A DNA stretch of 64,000 nucleotides. Source: Apodemus sylvaticus (Eukaryota > Chordata > Mammalia > Rodentia > Muridae). The stretch covers positions 14,223,588 through 14,287,587 of the forward strand of contig NC_067480.1 in assembly GCF_947179515.1 (NCBI RefSeq). The letters are read 5' to 3'. The notes under the pieces are model-generated. The model searched no databases, was not told the DNA's origin, and worked only from the letters and a program-made list of their open reading frames with translations. The translations under genes were made by a program, and so were the position numbers. This document shows positions 1-11,697 of this stretch, in pieces (positions within the stretch are counted from its first letter, which is position 1; each line of letters begins with the position of its first letter).

Positions 1-447
1 CTGGAGTTCCAGTGGAGAGAGGGAGTCACCAAATAACACACAAAACATTCAACCTAAAATTTTTCCTGCTATAAGATGTAAAGGGCTAAACATAGAGCAA
101 GGATTGAGAGTACAGCCAACTAATGACTGACCCATCCAGTGGGAAAAAGCCAACTCTTGAGACTATTTAGGCCAGTGCTCTACTCTTCTTACTGACAGGA
201 GCCTCATGTAACTGTCTTTTGAGAGGCTTCACCAAGCAACTGATGGATGCAGCTCCCAAGAGTCACATGCTAGGCAGAGTTCATGAAGTCTTACAGAAGA
301 ATTTGGGAAAGGATTGAGGGAGCCAACATTGTCAGAGACACCGTAAGAAGACCTACTGAGTCAACTAACCTGGGCCATGGTTACTCACTGAGATTTAAAC
401 ACCAACCATTTGTAACATATTTGTAACAGATGTGCAGTTCGGTTTTC
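1..447 (+). mobile_element. Old rodent L1 3' UTR, left part (split by a younger L1)
   Basis: Non-coding tail of an old L1 in plus orientation that runs off the left edge of the window. It shows the order of landmarks known from murine L1 3' UTRs: a 'gacaggagcc' block, 'gagaggct', an 'aggattgaggg' block, then 'gtcaactaacctggg'. It stops at the duplicated target 'gcagttcggttttc' (434-447) and resumes after the younger insertion. The join restores the familiar order 'gcagttcggttttcatgtgggt'. Many substitutions against the young copies show that it is clearly older. Confidence 0.7.
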
Positions 448-712
448 TTTTTTTTTTTTTTTTTTTTTTATTATTCGATATAATTTATTTACATTTCAAA
501 TGATTTCCCCTTTTCTAGCCCCCCCACTCCCCGAAAGTCCCGCAAGCCCCCTTCTCTTCCCCTGTCCTCCCACCCACCCCTTCCCATTTCCCCGTTCTGG
601 TTTTGCTGAATACTGTTTCACTGAGTCTTTCCAGAACCAGGGGCCACTCCTCCTTTCTTCTTGTACCTCATTTGATGTGTGGATTATGTTTTGGGTATTC
701 CAGTTTTCTAGG

Positions 713-1481
713 TTAATATCCACTTATTAGTGAGTGCATACCATGATTCACCTTTTGAGTCTGGGTTACCTCACTAAGTATGATATTCTCTAGCTCCATC
801 CATTTGCCTAAGAATTTCATGAATTCATTGTTTCTAATGGCTGAATAGTACTCCATTGTGTAGATATACCACATTTTTTGCATCCACTCTTCTGTTGAGG
901 GATACCTGGGTTCTTTCCAGCATCTGGCAATTACAAATAGGGCTGCTATGAACATAGTAGAACATGTATCCTTATTACATGGTGGGGAGTCTTCTGGGTA
1001 TATGCCCAGGAGTGGTATAGCAGGATCTTCTGGAAGTAAGGTGCCCAGTTTTCGGAGGAACCGCCAGACTGATTTCCAGAGTGGTTGTACCAATTTGCAA
1101 CCCCACCAGCAGTGGAGGAGTGTTCCTCTTTCTCCACACCCTCTCCAACACCTGCTGTCTCCTGAATTTTTAATCTTAGCCATTCTGACTGGTGTAAGAT
1201 GAAATCTTAGGGTTGTTTTGATTTGCATTTCCCTAATGACTAATGAAGTTGAGCATTTTTTAAGATGCTTCTCCGCCATCCGAAGTTCTTCAGGTGAGAA
1301 TTCTTTGTTTAACTCTGTACCCCATTTTTTAATAGGGTTGTTTGGTTTTCTGGAGTCTAACTTCTTGAGTTCTTTATATATATTGGATATTAGCCCTCTA
1401 TCTGATGTAGGATTGGTGAAGATCTTTTCCCAATTTGTTGGTTGCCGATTTGTCCTCTTGATGGTGTCCTTTGCCTTACAA
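713..1481 (-). pseudogene. L1 ORF2 C-terminal fragment
   Basis: Open on the minus strand from the inversion point to the ORF2 stop at 713-715. It carries the ORF2 C-terminal domain, with the cysteine-rich stretch around '[19 protein letters not shown]' and the conserved ending 'MHSLISGY'. This part has no in-frame stop, which agrees with a young insertion. It has no promoter and no upstream ORF2 in the right orientation, so it cannot make a working protein. The open frame continues upstream past the junction only by chance, through antisense RT sequence. Confidence 0.9.
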
Positions 1482-2929
1482 GATCCAACAAAGAAAGAGA
1501 ACTTCAGACCAATTTCCCTTATGAACATCGATGCAAAAATACTCAATAAAATTCTTGCCAACCGAATCCAAGAACACATCAAAACGATCATCCACCATGA
1601 TCAAGTAGGCTTTATCCCAGGAATGCAGGGTTGGTTCAATATACGGAAATCCATCAATACAATCCACTACATAAACAAACTCAAAGAACAAAACCACATG
1701 GTCATTTCATTGGATGCTGAAAAAGCATTTGACAAAATTCAGCATCCCTTCATGCTTAAAGTCTTGGAGAGAACAGGAATTCAAGGCCCATACCTAAACA
1801 TAGTAAAAGCAATATACAGCAAACCGGTAGCCAGCATCAAACTAAATGGAGAGAAACTTGAAGCAATCCCACTGAAATCAGGGACCAGACAAGGCTGCCC
1901 CCTTTCTCCTTATCTTTTCAATATTGTACTTGAGGTACTAGCTCGGGCAATTCGACAACATAAGGAGGTCAAAGGGATACAAATTGGAAAGGAAGAAGTC
2001 AAACTATCATTATTTGCAGACGACATGATCGTCTACCTAAGTGACCCAAAGAACTCCACTAGAGAGCTCCTACAGCTGATAAACAACTTCAGCAAAGTGG
2101 CAGGTTATAAAGTCAACTCAAGCAAATCAGTGGCCTTCCTATACTCAAAGGATAAGCAGGCTGAGAAAGAAATTAGGGAAATGACCCCCTTCACAATAGC
2201 CACAAACAGTATAAACTATCTTGGGGTGACTCTTACCAAACATGTGAAAGATCTGTATGACAAGAACTTCAAGACTCTGAAGAAGGAAATGGAAGAAGAC
2301 CTCAAAAAATGGGAAAACCTCCCATGCTCATGGATCGGCAGAATCAATATAGTTAAAATGGCCATTTTGCCTAAAGCACTATACAGATTCAATGCAATAC
2401 CCATCAAAATCCCAACTCAATTCTTCACAGAGCTAGAAAGAGCAATTATCAAATTCATCTGGAACAACAAAAAACCCAGGATAGCTAAAACTATTCTCAG
2501 CAACAAAAGGAAATCTGGGGGAATCAGTATCCCTGACCTCAAGCAATACTACAGAGCAATAGTGTTAAAAACTGCATGGTATTGGTACAGTGACAGACAG
2601 GAGGATCAATGGAACAGGATTGAAGATCCAGAAATGAACCCACACACCTATGGCCACTTGATCCTCGACAAAGAGGCTGAAAACATCCAATGGAAAAAAG
2701 ATAGCCTTTTCAACAAATGGTGCTGGTTCAACTGGAGGTCAGCATGCAGAAGAATGCGAATTGATCCATCCTTGTCTCCTTGTACTAAGCTCAAATCCAA
2801 ATGGATCAAGGACCTCCACATAAAGCCAGACACTCTGAAGCTAATAGAAAAAAAAAACTGGGGAAGACCCTTGAGGACATCGGTACAGGGAGAAAGTTTC
2901 TGAACAGAACACCAATAGCGTATGCTCTA
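1481..2929 (+). pseudogene. L1 ORF2 middle fragment, inverted (reverse transcriptase)
   Basis: Plus-strand ORF2 segment that starts at '[10 protein letters not shown]' and covers the reverse transcriptase and the following linker up to 'PIAYALR'. The RT signatures are visible: 'KAFDKIQ', '[14 protein letters not shown]' and the catalytic 'FADD' (about 2017-2028). The frame is broken once, in an A-run at about 2848-2857, where one extra base turns the expected 'EKKLGKTL' into 'EKKNWGRPL'. The endonuclease domain is absent. The open frame that begins at 1218 includes about 88 residues of meaningless antisense sequence before the real RT part starts. Confidence 0.9.
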
Positions 2930-2932
2930 AGA

Positions 2933-3197
2933 GCAGTTCGGTTTTCATGTGGGTTCCCCAACAATTGAAGCAGAAGAGGCAATCTGACTCTGTTGACTGC
3001 CATTGGATCCCTTTCCTTTGGCTGGATTGCCATGCCCAGCTTCAGTGAGAGATGCCATGTTTATGGCTACAGCAGGTCAGTAACAATCAGAAGCTTTCCC
3101 TTCCCCTCAAGGAAGGGGAGGGGATCAAGGGGTAGGGGGTTTGTAAGGGTGGGGCTGGAAGGATAAGAGGGAGGTGATACAATCAGGATGTAAAGAT

Positions 3198-3200
<3 letters not shown>
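2933..3200 (+). mobile_element. Old rodent L1 3' UTR, right part
   Basis: Continuation of the old plus-strand L1 3' UTR after the young insertion. It begins with the second copy of the target duplication and runs through 'ccaacaattgaagc', 'gactctgttgactgcc' and a purine-rich 'aaggggaggggatcaagg' block. It ends at 'aatcaggatgtaaag', the usual end of this older tail, where an AG microsatellite has replaced or grown from the poly-A tail. Confidence 0.7.

Positions 3201-3271
<71 letters not shown>
3201..3271. repeat. (AG)n microsatellite
   Basis: About 35 uninterrupted AG dinucleotides at the 3' end of the old L1. Growth from an L1 tail is a common origin for such arrays. A perfect array of this length is expected to vary between individuals. 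Confidence 0.97.
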
Positions 3272-3273
<2 letters not shown>

Positions 3274-4930
3274 TCAACTCATACGGAGTTATTTAAGAGT
3301 ACAAAAAGAGAATGTGATAAAGACTATGTTTATAATATTCTGAGATGGTTTAAAAAGAAGGTGTGTTCTCATTAAACATATAGAAACACTTGTTTTTGAA
3401 CTTCAAGTATGTTTAAACATAGGATGAAATACATAAATGTGAAATCAGGTAAGGTTGAAACTTGCAATAGGTAAAAATTTCATGGAATAATACTCTGGAG
3501 AGTTGGAATGAACACTAAAAAATTAGAAATATTCCTCATGATGTTATATGTTTATGTTAGCTGTTATGACAAGAATTCATTTTATGTCATATAGTCATAG
3601 AAACAATTGCATTCTAGAAACAATTTAGGTCATTAAATAAGGACATTAGCACAGAAAATTAGCAAAAGGACATTCTAAAACTCTTATAAATATTACCAAG
3701 AAAATATTTTGCAGAGTAAATTAAAGTTGAAGTAGTGTAAAACCCTGAACAAAGACCAGGTTTGTTTTGTAATCAAATGGAAGACAATTTATCATTATTC
3801 AATCTAAAGATGTAGAAATGATAATGGATTAAACAAATGAGTTCAATAACAACTAAGCAAAGCAGTAAGAAGTAATTAGTAAAAATCAGATAGAAGGTAG
3901 AAAGTGATTGAAGAACTGAGAATGACACTGGAGATTTTGGGAGCCTTTTTTTTTATCATACCTCAATATACATTTACAAAGATAAATTCAATATGTCCAG
4001 TGAATTTCATATTCAACCCATGGGCAATATTGAAGAAGGCCTAGAAGGTATTGTTGAATTCATAATGTAACTGTGGGAAAATGAAAATTTTGTCGATCAT
4101 CAGCATGTAGACTGACATCAGAACCATACAGATTATTATTATTATTTAACAAGGGAAAGTTATAAAATAACTTTCAGAATAAAAGAATACAGAACCAAAA
4201 TAAACTTCACTGCCATAGTTCAGAGTCAGTTCTAAGAATTCTAAATGATCCTTTGTAAAAGGAGTTAACCAAGACATTGATAAACAGATAGAGTGAATTT
4301 TTTATCAGAAAAGATTTAGCTGCGTTTCCAAAACCATCAGTAAGGAGTGTGATTTAAACATCCACTAGTGGCATTTTACATGTTTACATATGTGCTGAAT
4401 ACAAGGGATAGGCATCTGTACTAAGAAATAAAACGAATGCTTCCAAGACTAGATTCATAATTAAAATTCTTTGGAATTAAAACAATAGTAGCAAGTGAAT
4501 ACAATTCCAAATAATTAAAAGGCAAATAAATTTAAAGGCAAAGACTCAGTCAACATTGACCATAGTTAAAAGCAATTCTCTAAATTGGTCTTAAACTAAT
4601 ATCCTCTTCATTTGTAGAATTTATAACATCAAAAGTCTTCTGGAAAGAACAAGAAAATAATCTGATAGAATAAAATAAATGAAATGGAGAGGCTATACAA
4701 CTTCCATCCTTTGTAAATATAATTTTATTTTCCTTGACTAGTATCTTTCCTAACACAGCTCCTCCCCCCAAGGTAATCACAGCACTCCACTCCATAATTT
4801 TATGAATACATTTATTAAAATTTCCTTTAAAAATAAGATCTCAGTTAACTTCAAGTTGGCCATTCCAAAAAGTATTAATATTTCAAAGCAACATATTGCA
4901 TACTATAAATGCAGATAGTTGTAATGGTCA
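3272..4930. other. AT-rich sequence, nothing recognised
   Basis: No L1, SINE, LTR, tandem repeat or coding signature that I can identify on either strand. Reading frames are short and riddled with stops. It may be single-copy or an ancient repeat decayed beyond recognition by eye. Confidence 0.6.
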
Positions 4931-4937
4931 AAAATTA

Positions 4938-5045
4938 ACTGCCAGCAGTGGTAATACATCAATATATTTCTGAAAATCAGCAAAATCTTGTGAGATTTAA
5001 ACTTGATTTCATCCTGGGCTACCTATTGGGGCCCTGTGTGAACAA
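4938..5045 (+). repeat. Degenerate B1-like SINE
   Basis: The stretch 'ccagcagtggtaatacatc' followed by 'catcctgggctacctattggg' and 'ccctgtgtg' keeps the order of B1 (7SL-derived) landmarks, including a match to 'agcctgggctacatagtgagaccctgtct'. The middle is heavily diverged. It could be chance resemblance. Confidence 0.4.
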
Positions 5046-5049
5046 AAGC

Positions 5050-6570
5050 AACCAATTAACACAGATAAATGAGAGATTCACTGATTTTTCTTCAGTTCAT
5101 TTCCATTCTTCTATTAACTCTTGTTATATTTTTTTCTTTTTTAAATACAGGTTTAGATTATGTGGAACTGAATGTCTTCAATATTACTTAAGGGACTAGG
5201 TCTTTATTCTTTAGATGACTGAGTTATGCAATAAACTCTATTCTGTTGAAATGTAAGGCAATTTTTTTTTCTAAATTTCTAGACGGCTTTGAATTGCTAT
5301 TTTAAATAACATCATACAACTTTCATGTCATGAACATTTTTATCATTTACCTGATTGACCCTAATATTTCTACAAAAAGAAATCTGTGGGTTGGTATTTT
5401 TATTGTACTGATTCCTTTCATGTAATAAACAAAATAACAATGAATTATGAACAATACAAATACACCCTACAATAGTTATCAATGTGTCTTCATACAGAAG
5501 TTCTGAAATAAGACTTCTCACTTCTCTGGTTCAGTAGCTAACTATTCAATCATGCTTAAATGGCAAGAAGCAAAACTCCATTCATGGAGGATATATTAAA
5601 TAGAAGCTGTCCAATTTTAAAGTCAATGGAAATATATCTTATTATACTTTGATTGAGATTTTGCTTATGTGTTTTGGTTTCCCAGATCAGCCTTTATTCA
5701 ATTGCATAAAAAATGAAATTCATGTTTTGTAGCATTCTCCAATCAACTGTCAGGGGCTTTTAAAACAACTTATATAAATCTCCATAGCTCCAAGAATGTG
5801 CTCTCTTGCTGCTAATGATTTTAAGACTTTACATAGATTATTACATGGACCATAGCCACCAATCCATACATTGTTTGATATCACAAAGGACAGCATTGTG
5901 ACCTGTGTATGCATCTCTTTACCCTGTCTAGTATTATCTGTATTGTTGGGGCATCAAGGCAATAGGCAGCAGATAGTGCTACTAAGAAAATGACATGTAT
6001 TATAATTTAGGTTTGATTTATTTTAAATAATGTTTAAATATTCATTTGAGCCCCCTCATGTTCAGCACAGCTATAACTGATGCATGCTCACAGTCAAATA
6101 TATAAAATACCTTATAGCACTTTTTCATTGTCATCTATGTGACAGATCTAGGGCCAGAGAAGAACAAAGATATTTCAGATTTTTCTTTTCCAACAGAATT
6201 AAAGAAGTAACACACTAAATTAAAAACAATCTTTATTTTCTAGTTTCTTGAAAATTGACTACAACACCATACTACATTCACTGAAGGTAAATATCTGGCT
6301 TTCCCACATTTTCATTCTGAAGATTATTAAGTTAGTTGTCAATCTATTTTCTCTTGTCAATCTAATGATCCATGATAACATTAAGATTCAAATCCCATTC
6401 TCATCATATAGTTATGTATCTTCTACAGTTTAATATGAGTGCTTCCCGATGTCCAAGGTGGTAAAACTGTTATCCTACATTACCCAATTTGTCTAAACCA
6501 CAGTCTAAATTTCTTTTTTTTCCCTTTGCTATGCTGTCTTCTACAGTTCTTACCATCTCCAAGTGCTGAA
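5050..6570. other. AT-rich sequence, nothing recognised
   Basis: No mobile element or coding signature seen. There are several A/T runs and no long open frame. Confidence 0.55.
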
Positions 6571-6589
6571 TAATGCCTTTATTGTACAT

Positions 6590-6975
6590 AGACCTTCATG
6601 AACCAGTTTCCTACTGCTGTGGTAACAAATCACCACTTTCTAGCAGCTCAAAACAATGCATATTCATTATCTCTCAGCTACAGGTCATAAATGTGAAGTG
6701 CCAGAAGTCTGTTAATACCTCTAGGAGTTTCCAGGGAGCTGTTTTCTACTTTGTCACTATACAATATGCATACATTCTTTAGATCATGGCCCCTACATCT
6801 GTCTTCAACTGCAGTAGTGTGGGTAGTGCAAATTCTCTGCATATCTGTCATTCTCTCTGTCTATGTCTCTGCCTCCTTGTCTCCCTTTTATTCTCTTTAT
6901 ATTTTTTTGTCTATCTCCTTGTCTTTAACCATTCTGCTTTTCTTCTTACAAGGAGAAATAATAACTCCTTGTAAT
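6590..6975 (-). mobile_element. Ancient mammalian repeat, possibly an old LTR (MLT-like) in reverse
   Basis: The series 'gtttcctactgctgtggtaacaaatcacca', 'agctcaaaacaatgcatattcattatctctcagc', 'ggtcataaatgtgaag', 'tcatggcccctacatctgtcttcaa' and a pyrimidine-rich 'tgcctccttgtctccctttt' block follows the order of a common mammal-wide repeat that I associate with reverse-oriented MaLR-type LTRs. No TSD could be placed. Family assignment is uncertain. Confidence 0.45.
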
Positions 6976-6984
6976 AAATTTTGA

Positions 6985-7520
6985 TCCAGTTGGAAAATCT
7001 ACAACATTTCCATTAGACACATACAAACACATGCATACACAGAATCAGAGGGGCTAGATATAAAGAAAATTAAAAAGAGTTCATTACTTACTGTGACAAG
7101 CATTTTATAACTTCAAAATCAATACTTTTAAATATAATTTTAGTAAAATTTAATAAAAATAAAATATTAAATATAAAGAATTTAATGATTTTTAGTGTAT
7201 ATGGACATGTATACATATTTAGTCCCAAATATATTATACATATGATATATCTAAGCATGTACCTTTATGTAGTATTTAAATAATTTAAATAACATAAATT
7301 AATTTGTAAAAGAATAGCTAGACACATGGACTATTAAAATAATTGCACACTTACTGTTATGTTTTATAACATATAAAATATTTTAAGTATTTTATTCAAA
7401 ACTAGTGCCTTAGAGACTCCTGATAAGCTCATGTATTTCTCAGTATTATGAATCAGTCTCTTATTGTGACACCTCCTCATTATGAGTATTTTACACTGCC
7501 TTGACAAAGAGCATATTTAA
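6985..7520. other. AT-rich sequence, nothing recognised
   Basis: Very AT-rich, with short runs of T/A and no element landmarks or reading frame. Confidence 0.5.
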
Positions 7521-7531
7521 TAATGACTTTT

Positions 7532-7630
7532 AGCTCTTCTTGGCCATTCGAGATTCCTCAGTTGTGAATTCTCTGTTTAGCTCTGTTCCCCATTTGTTAA
7601 CAGGGTTATTTCGTTCTCTGGAGTCTAACT
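7532..7630 (-). mobile_element. Older L1 with 5' inversion: outer end of the inverted segment
   Basis: Minus-strand ORF2 sequence reading 'ELNREF..EES-RMAKK', interrupted after 'gagtctaac' by the 6-kb L1. It is the left edge of an older L1 whose remainder lies at 13619-15950. The left flank 'aatgactttt' (7522-7531) matches 'aatggctttt' (15951-15960) after its poly-A with one mismatch, so these are the probable target duplications of the older element. Confidence 0.8.
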
Positions 7631-7870
7631 TTTTTTTTCATTTTTTATTGATATATTTTTTATTTACATTTCAAATGATTTCCCCTTTTCTGGGCCCCCC
7701 CTCCCTGCAAGTCCCATAAGCCCTCTTCCCTCCCCGTGTTCTTCCATCTACCCCTTCCTACTTCCCTATACTCTTGCACTGAGTCTTTCCAGAACCAGGG
7801 GCCACTCCTCCATTCCTTTTGGACATCATTTAATTTGTGGATTATGTCCTGGATATTCAAAGTTTCTAGG

Positions 7871-10800
7871 CTAATATCCACTTATCAGAGAATGCATACC
7901 ATGATTGATCTTTTGAGACTGGGTCACCTCACTTAGTATGATATTCTCCAGCTCCATCCATTTGTCTAAGAATTTCATGAATTCATTGTTTCTAATGGCT
8001 GAATAGTACTCCATTATGTAAATATACCACATTTTCTGTATCCATTCCTCTGTTGAAGGACACCTAGGTTCTTTTCAGCTTCTGGCTACTACAAATAGGG
8101 CTGCTATGAACATAGTGGAGCATGTGTCCTTATTGCATGCTGGGGAATCCTATGGATATATGCCCAGTAGTGGTATAGCAGGGTCCTCAGGAAGTGTCAT
8201 GCCCAGTTTTCTAAGGAACAGCCAGAGTGATTTCCAAAGTGGTTGCACCATCTTGCAATCCCAGCAGCAGTGGAGGAGTGTTCCTCTTTCTCCACATCAT
8301 CGCCAACACCTGCTGTCTACTGATTTTTTGACCTTAGCCATTCTGACTGGTGTGAGGTGAAATCTCAGGGTTGTTTTGATTTGCATTTCCCTAATGATTA
8401 ATGATGTTGAACATTTCTTAAGGTGTTTCTCAGCTCTCTGAAGTTCTTCATGTGAAAATTCTTTGTTTAGCTCCATACCCCACTTTTTAATGAGGTTATT
8501 TGGTTCTCTGGGTTCTACTTTCTTGAGTTCTTTGTATATATTATATATTAGCCCTCTGTCAGATTTAGGGTTGGTGAAGATCCTTTCCCAGTCTGTTGGT
8601 TGACATTTTGTCCTTTTGACTGTGTCCTTTGCCTTATAGAAACTTTGTAGTTTTATGAGGTCCCATTTGTCAATTCTTGATCTTAGAGCATAAGCTATTG
8701 GTGTTCTATTCAGGAACTTTTCCCCTGTGCCCATGTCGTCCAGGGTCTTCCCCAGTTTCTTTTCGATTAGTTTCAGTGTGTCGGGTTCTAGGTGGAGGTC
8801 CTTAATCCACTTGGAGTTGAGCTTGGTACAAGGAGATAAGAATGGATCGATGTGCATTCTTCTGCATGCTGACCTCCAATTGAACCAGCACCATTTGTTG
8901 AAAAGACTATCTTTTTTCCACTGGATGCTTTCAGCTCCTTTGTCGAAGACCAAGTGACCATAGGTGTGTTGGTTCATATCTGGGTCTTCAATCCTATTCC
9001 ATTGATCCGCTTGCCTGATATTGTACCAATACCATGCAGTTTTTATCACTATTGCTCTGTAGTAAAGTTTAAAGTCTGGGATATTGAATCCCCCTGAAGT
9101 TCTTTTACTGTTGAGAATAGTTTTAGCTATCCTGGGTTTTTTGTTATTCCAGATGAATTTGAGAATTGCTCTTTCTAGCTCTATGAAGAACTGAGTTGGG
9201 ATTTTTATGGGGATAGCATTGAATCTGTAGATTGCCTTTGGCAAGATGGCCATTTTAACTATATTAATCCTGCCAATCCACGAGCATGGAAGATTTTTCC
9301 ATTTTCTGAGATCTTCTTCGATTTCCTTCTTCAGAGATCTGAAATTCTTGTCATATAGGTCTTTCACTTGTTTGGTTAGAGTCACCCCAAGATACTTTAT
9401 GCTGTTTGTAGCTATTGTGAAGGGGGTCATTTCTCTAATTTCTTTCTCAGTCTGCTTATCCTTTGAATATATAAAGGCTACTGATTTGCTTGCATTGATT
9501 TTGTAGCCAGCCACTTTGCTGAAGTTGTTTTTCAGCTGTAGGATATCTCTAGTAGAGTTTTTAGGGTCACTTAAGTATATGATCATATCATCTGCAAATA
9601 GTGATAGTTTGACTTCTTCCTTTCCAATTTGTATCCCTTTGACTTCCTTATGTTGTCTAATTGCTCTAGCTAGGATTTCAAGAACTATATTGAAAAGATA
9701 TGGAGAGAGGGGTCAGCCTTTTCTAGTCCCTGATTTTAGTGGGGTTGCTTCAAGTTTCTCTCCATTTAGTTTGATGTTGGCTACCGGTTTGCTGTATATT
9801 GCTTTTACTATGTTTCAATATGGGCCTTGAATTCCTGTCCTTTCCAAGACTTTTAGCATGAAAGGATGCTGAGTTTTGTCAAATGCTTTTTCAGCATCTA
9901 ATGAAATGATCATGTGATTTTTTTCTTTGAGTTTGTTTATGTAGTGGATAGCATTTATGGATTTCCTTATATTCAACCATCCCTGCATCCCTGGGATGAA
10001 GCCTACTTGATCATGGTGGATGATCATTTTTATGTTTTCTTGGATTCGTTGGGCAAGAATTTTATTTAGCATTTTTGCATCGATATTCATAAGGGAAATT
10101 GGCCCGAAATTCTCTTTCTTAGTTGGATCTTTGTGTGGTTTTGGTATCAGCGTAATAGTGGCTTCGAAGAAGGAGTTGGGTAGTGTTCTTTCTGTTTCTA
10201 TTTGGTGGAAAAGTTTGAAGAGTATTGGTGTTAAGTCTTCTTTGAAGGTCTGATAGAATTCTGCACTGAAACCATCTGGTCCTGTGCTTTTTTTGGTCAG
10301 AAGCCTATCTATGACCCCTTCTACTTCTTTAGGGGTTATAGGTCTGTTTAGATGGTCTATTTGATCGTGGTTTAATTTTGGTAATTGGTATCTGTCTAAG
10401 AAAATGCCCATTTCCTCCAGATTCTCCAGTTGTGTTGAGTATAGGTTTTTGTAGTACTATCTGATGATTTTTTGAATTTCCTTGGTTTCTGCTGTAATAT
10501 CTCCATTTCCATTTCTAATTTTGTTAATTTGGATACTTTCTCTGTGCCCTTTGGTTAGTGTGACTAAGGGTTGATCTATCTTGTTGATTTTTTCAAAGAA
10601 CCAGATTTTGGTTTTGTTGATTCTTTGTATGGTTCTCTTGGTTTCTACTTGATTGATTTCAGCCCTGATTTTGGTGATTTCCTGTCTTCTTCTCCTCCTG
10701 GGTGAATTAGCTTCTTCTTGTTCCAGGGCTTTCAGTTGTTCTGTTAATCTTCTAGTGTGTGCTCTCTTGAATTTCTTTTTGGAGGCACTCAAAGCTATGA

Positions 10801-11683
10801 GTTTTCCTCTTAGCCCTGCTTTCATTCCGTCCAATAGATTTGTATATGTTGTGCCTTCATTTTCATTAAATTCTAAGAAATCTTTGATTTCTTTATTTCT
10901 TCCTTGACCAAGGTATCATTTAGTAGAGTATTGTTTCCATGTGTATGTGGGCTTTCTGTTGTTTTTATTGTTATTAAAGACCACTTTTACTCCACAGTGA
11001 TCTGATAGGAGGCATGAGATTATTTCAATCTTCTTATATTTGTTGAGGTCTGTCTTGTGACCAACTATATGTTCTATTTTGGAGAAGGTACCATGAGGTG
11101 CTGAGAAAAGGGTATATTCTTTTGCTTTGGGATGAAAAGTTCTATATATATCTGTTAACTCCAATTGGTTCAAAGCTGCAATTAGTTTCACTGTCTCCCT
11201 GTTTAGTTTCTTTTTTCTTGATCGGTCCATTGGTGAGAGTGGAGTGTTGAAGTCACCCACAATTATTGTGTTAGGTGCAATGTGTTCTTTGAGCTTTAGT
11301 AAAGTTTCTTTTATGAATGAGGGTGCCCTTGTATTTGGGGCATAGATGTTCAGGATTGAGAGTTCTTGTTGGGTTTTTCCTTTGACCAGCAAGTAGTGAC
11401 CTTCCATGTCTCTTTTGATGACATTAGTTTGAAAGACAATTTTACCTGAAATTAGAATGGCAACTCTGGCTTGTTTCCTGGGACCATTTGCTTGTAGAAT
11501 TGTCTTCCAGCCTTTTACTCTAAGGTAGTTTTTGTCTTTGACACTGAGGTGTGTTTCCTGTATGCAGCAAAGTGCAGGGTCCTGTTTATGTAACCAGTCT
11601 GTTAGTCTCTGTCTTTTTATTGGGGAATTGAGTTCATTGTTGTTAAGAGATATCAAGGAGTAGTGGTTATTGCTTCCTATCAT
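7871..11683 (-). pseudogene. L1 ORF2 (endonuclease-reverse transcriptase), broken
   Basis: All ORF2 domains can be followed from '[10 protein letters not shown]' to 'HSLISGY'. The endonuclease keeps Asn of 'SLN', Glu of 'QETHL', 'GDFNT' and 'SDH'. The conserved 'NGLN' reads 'NELN', and the aspartate of 'SKIDHI' (Asp205 in human L1 numbering) is Glu (about 11075). A five-base loss near 10935 shifts the frame after 'YTWK'. Stops follow at about 10457, 9815 and 9710 (within 'TRKG-stop-PLSP'). RT retains 'FADD' near 9595. Another stop at 8297 replaces the Arg after 'RCWR', by a CGA-to-TGA change typical of methyl-CpG decay. There are two more stops before the end. Confidence 0.93.
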
Positions 11684-11697
11684 TTTTGATTTTAATT

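Larger units (their letters stand above)
448..2932 (-). mobile_element. Young L1 insertion with 5' inversion (twin-priming structure)
   Basis: A 2.5-kb, 5'-truncated L1 inserted in minus orientation. It begins with a poly-T run (the poly-A tail on the minus strand), then 3' UTR and the ORF2 C-terminus up to about 1480. From about 1481 to 2932 the ORF2 middle (reverse transcriptase onward) runs in plus orientation. The two parts meet near 1480 at a short 'aca/aga' overlap. About 45 bases of ORF2, between the codons for 'IAYALR' and 'CKAKDT', are missing. The 14-bp target duplication 'gcagttcggttttc' lies at 434-447 and 2933-2946, so both parts arrived in one event. The 3' UTR is nearly identical to the copies at 23 kb and 52 kb, which marks a young subfamily. 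Confidence 0.93.

Noticed and set aside
1218..2903. 561-residue plus-strand open frame
   Set aside because: It is a chimera: the first about 88 residues are antisense of the ORF2 C-terminus, and the frame enters real RT sequence only at the inversion point near 1481.
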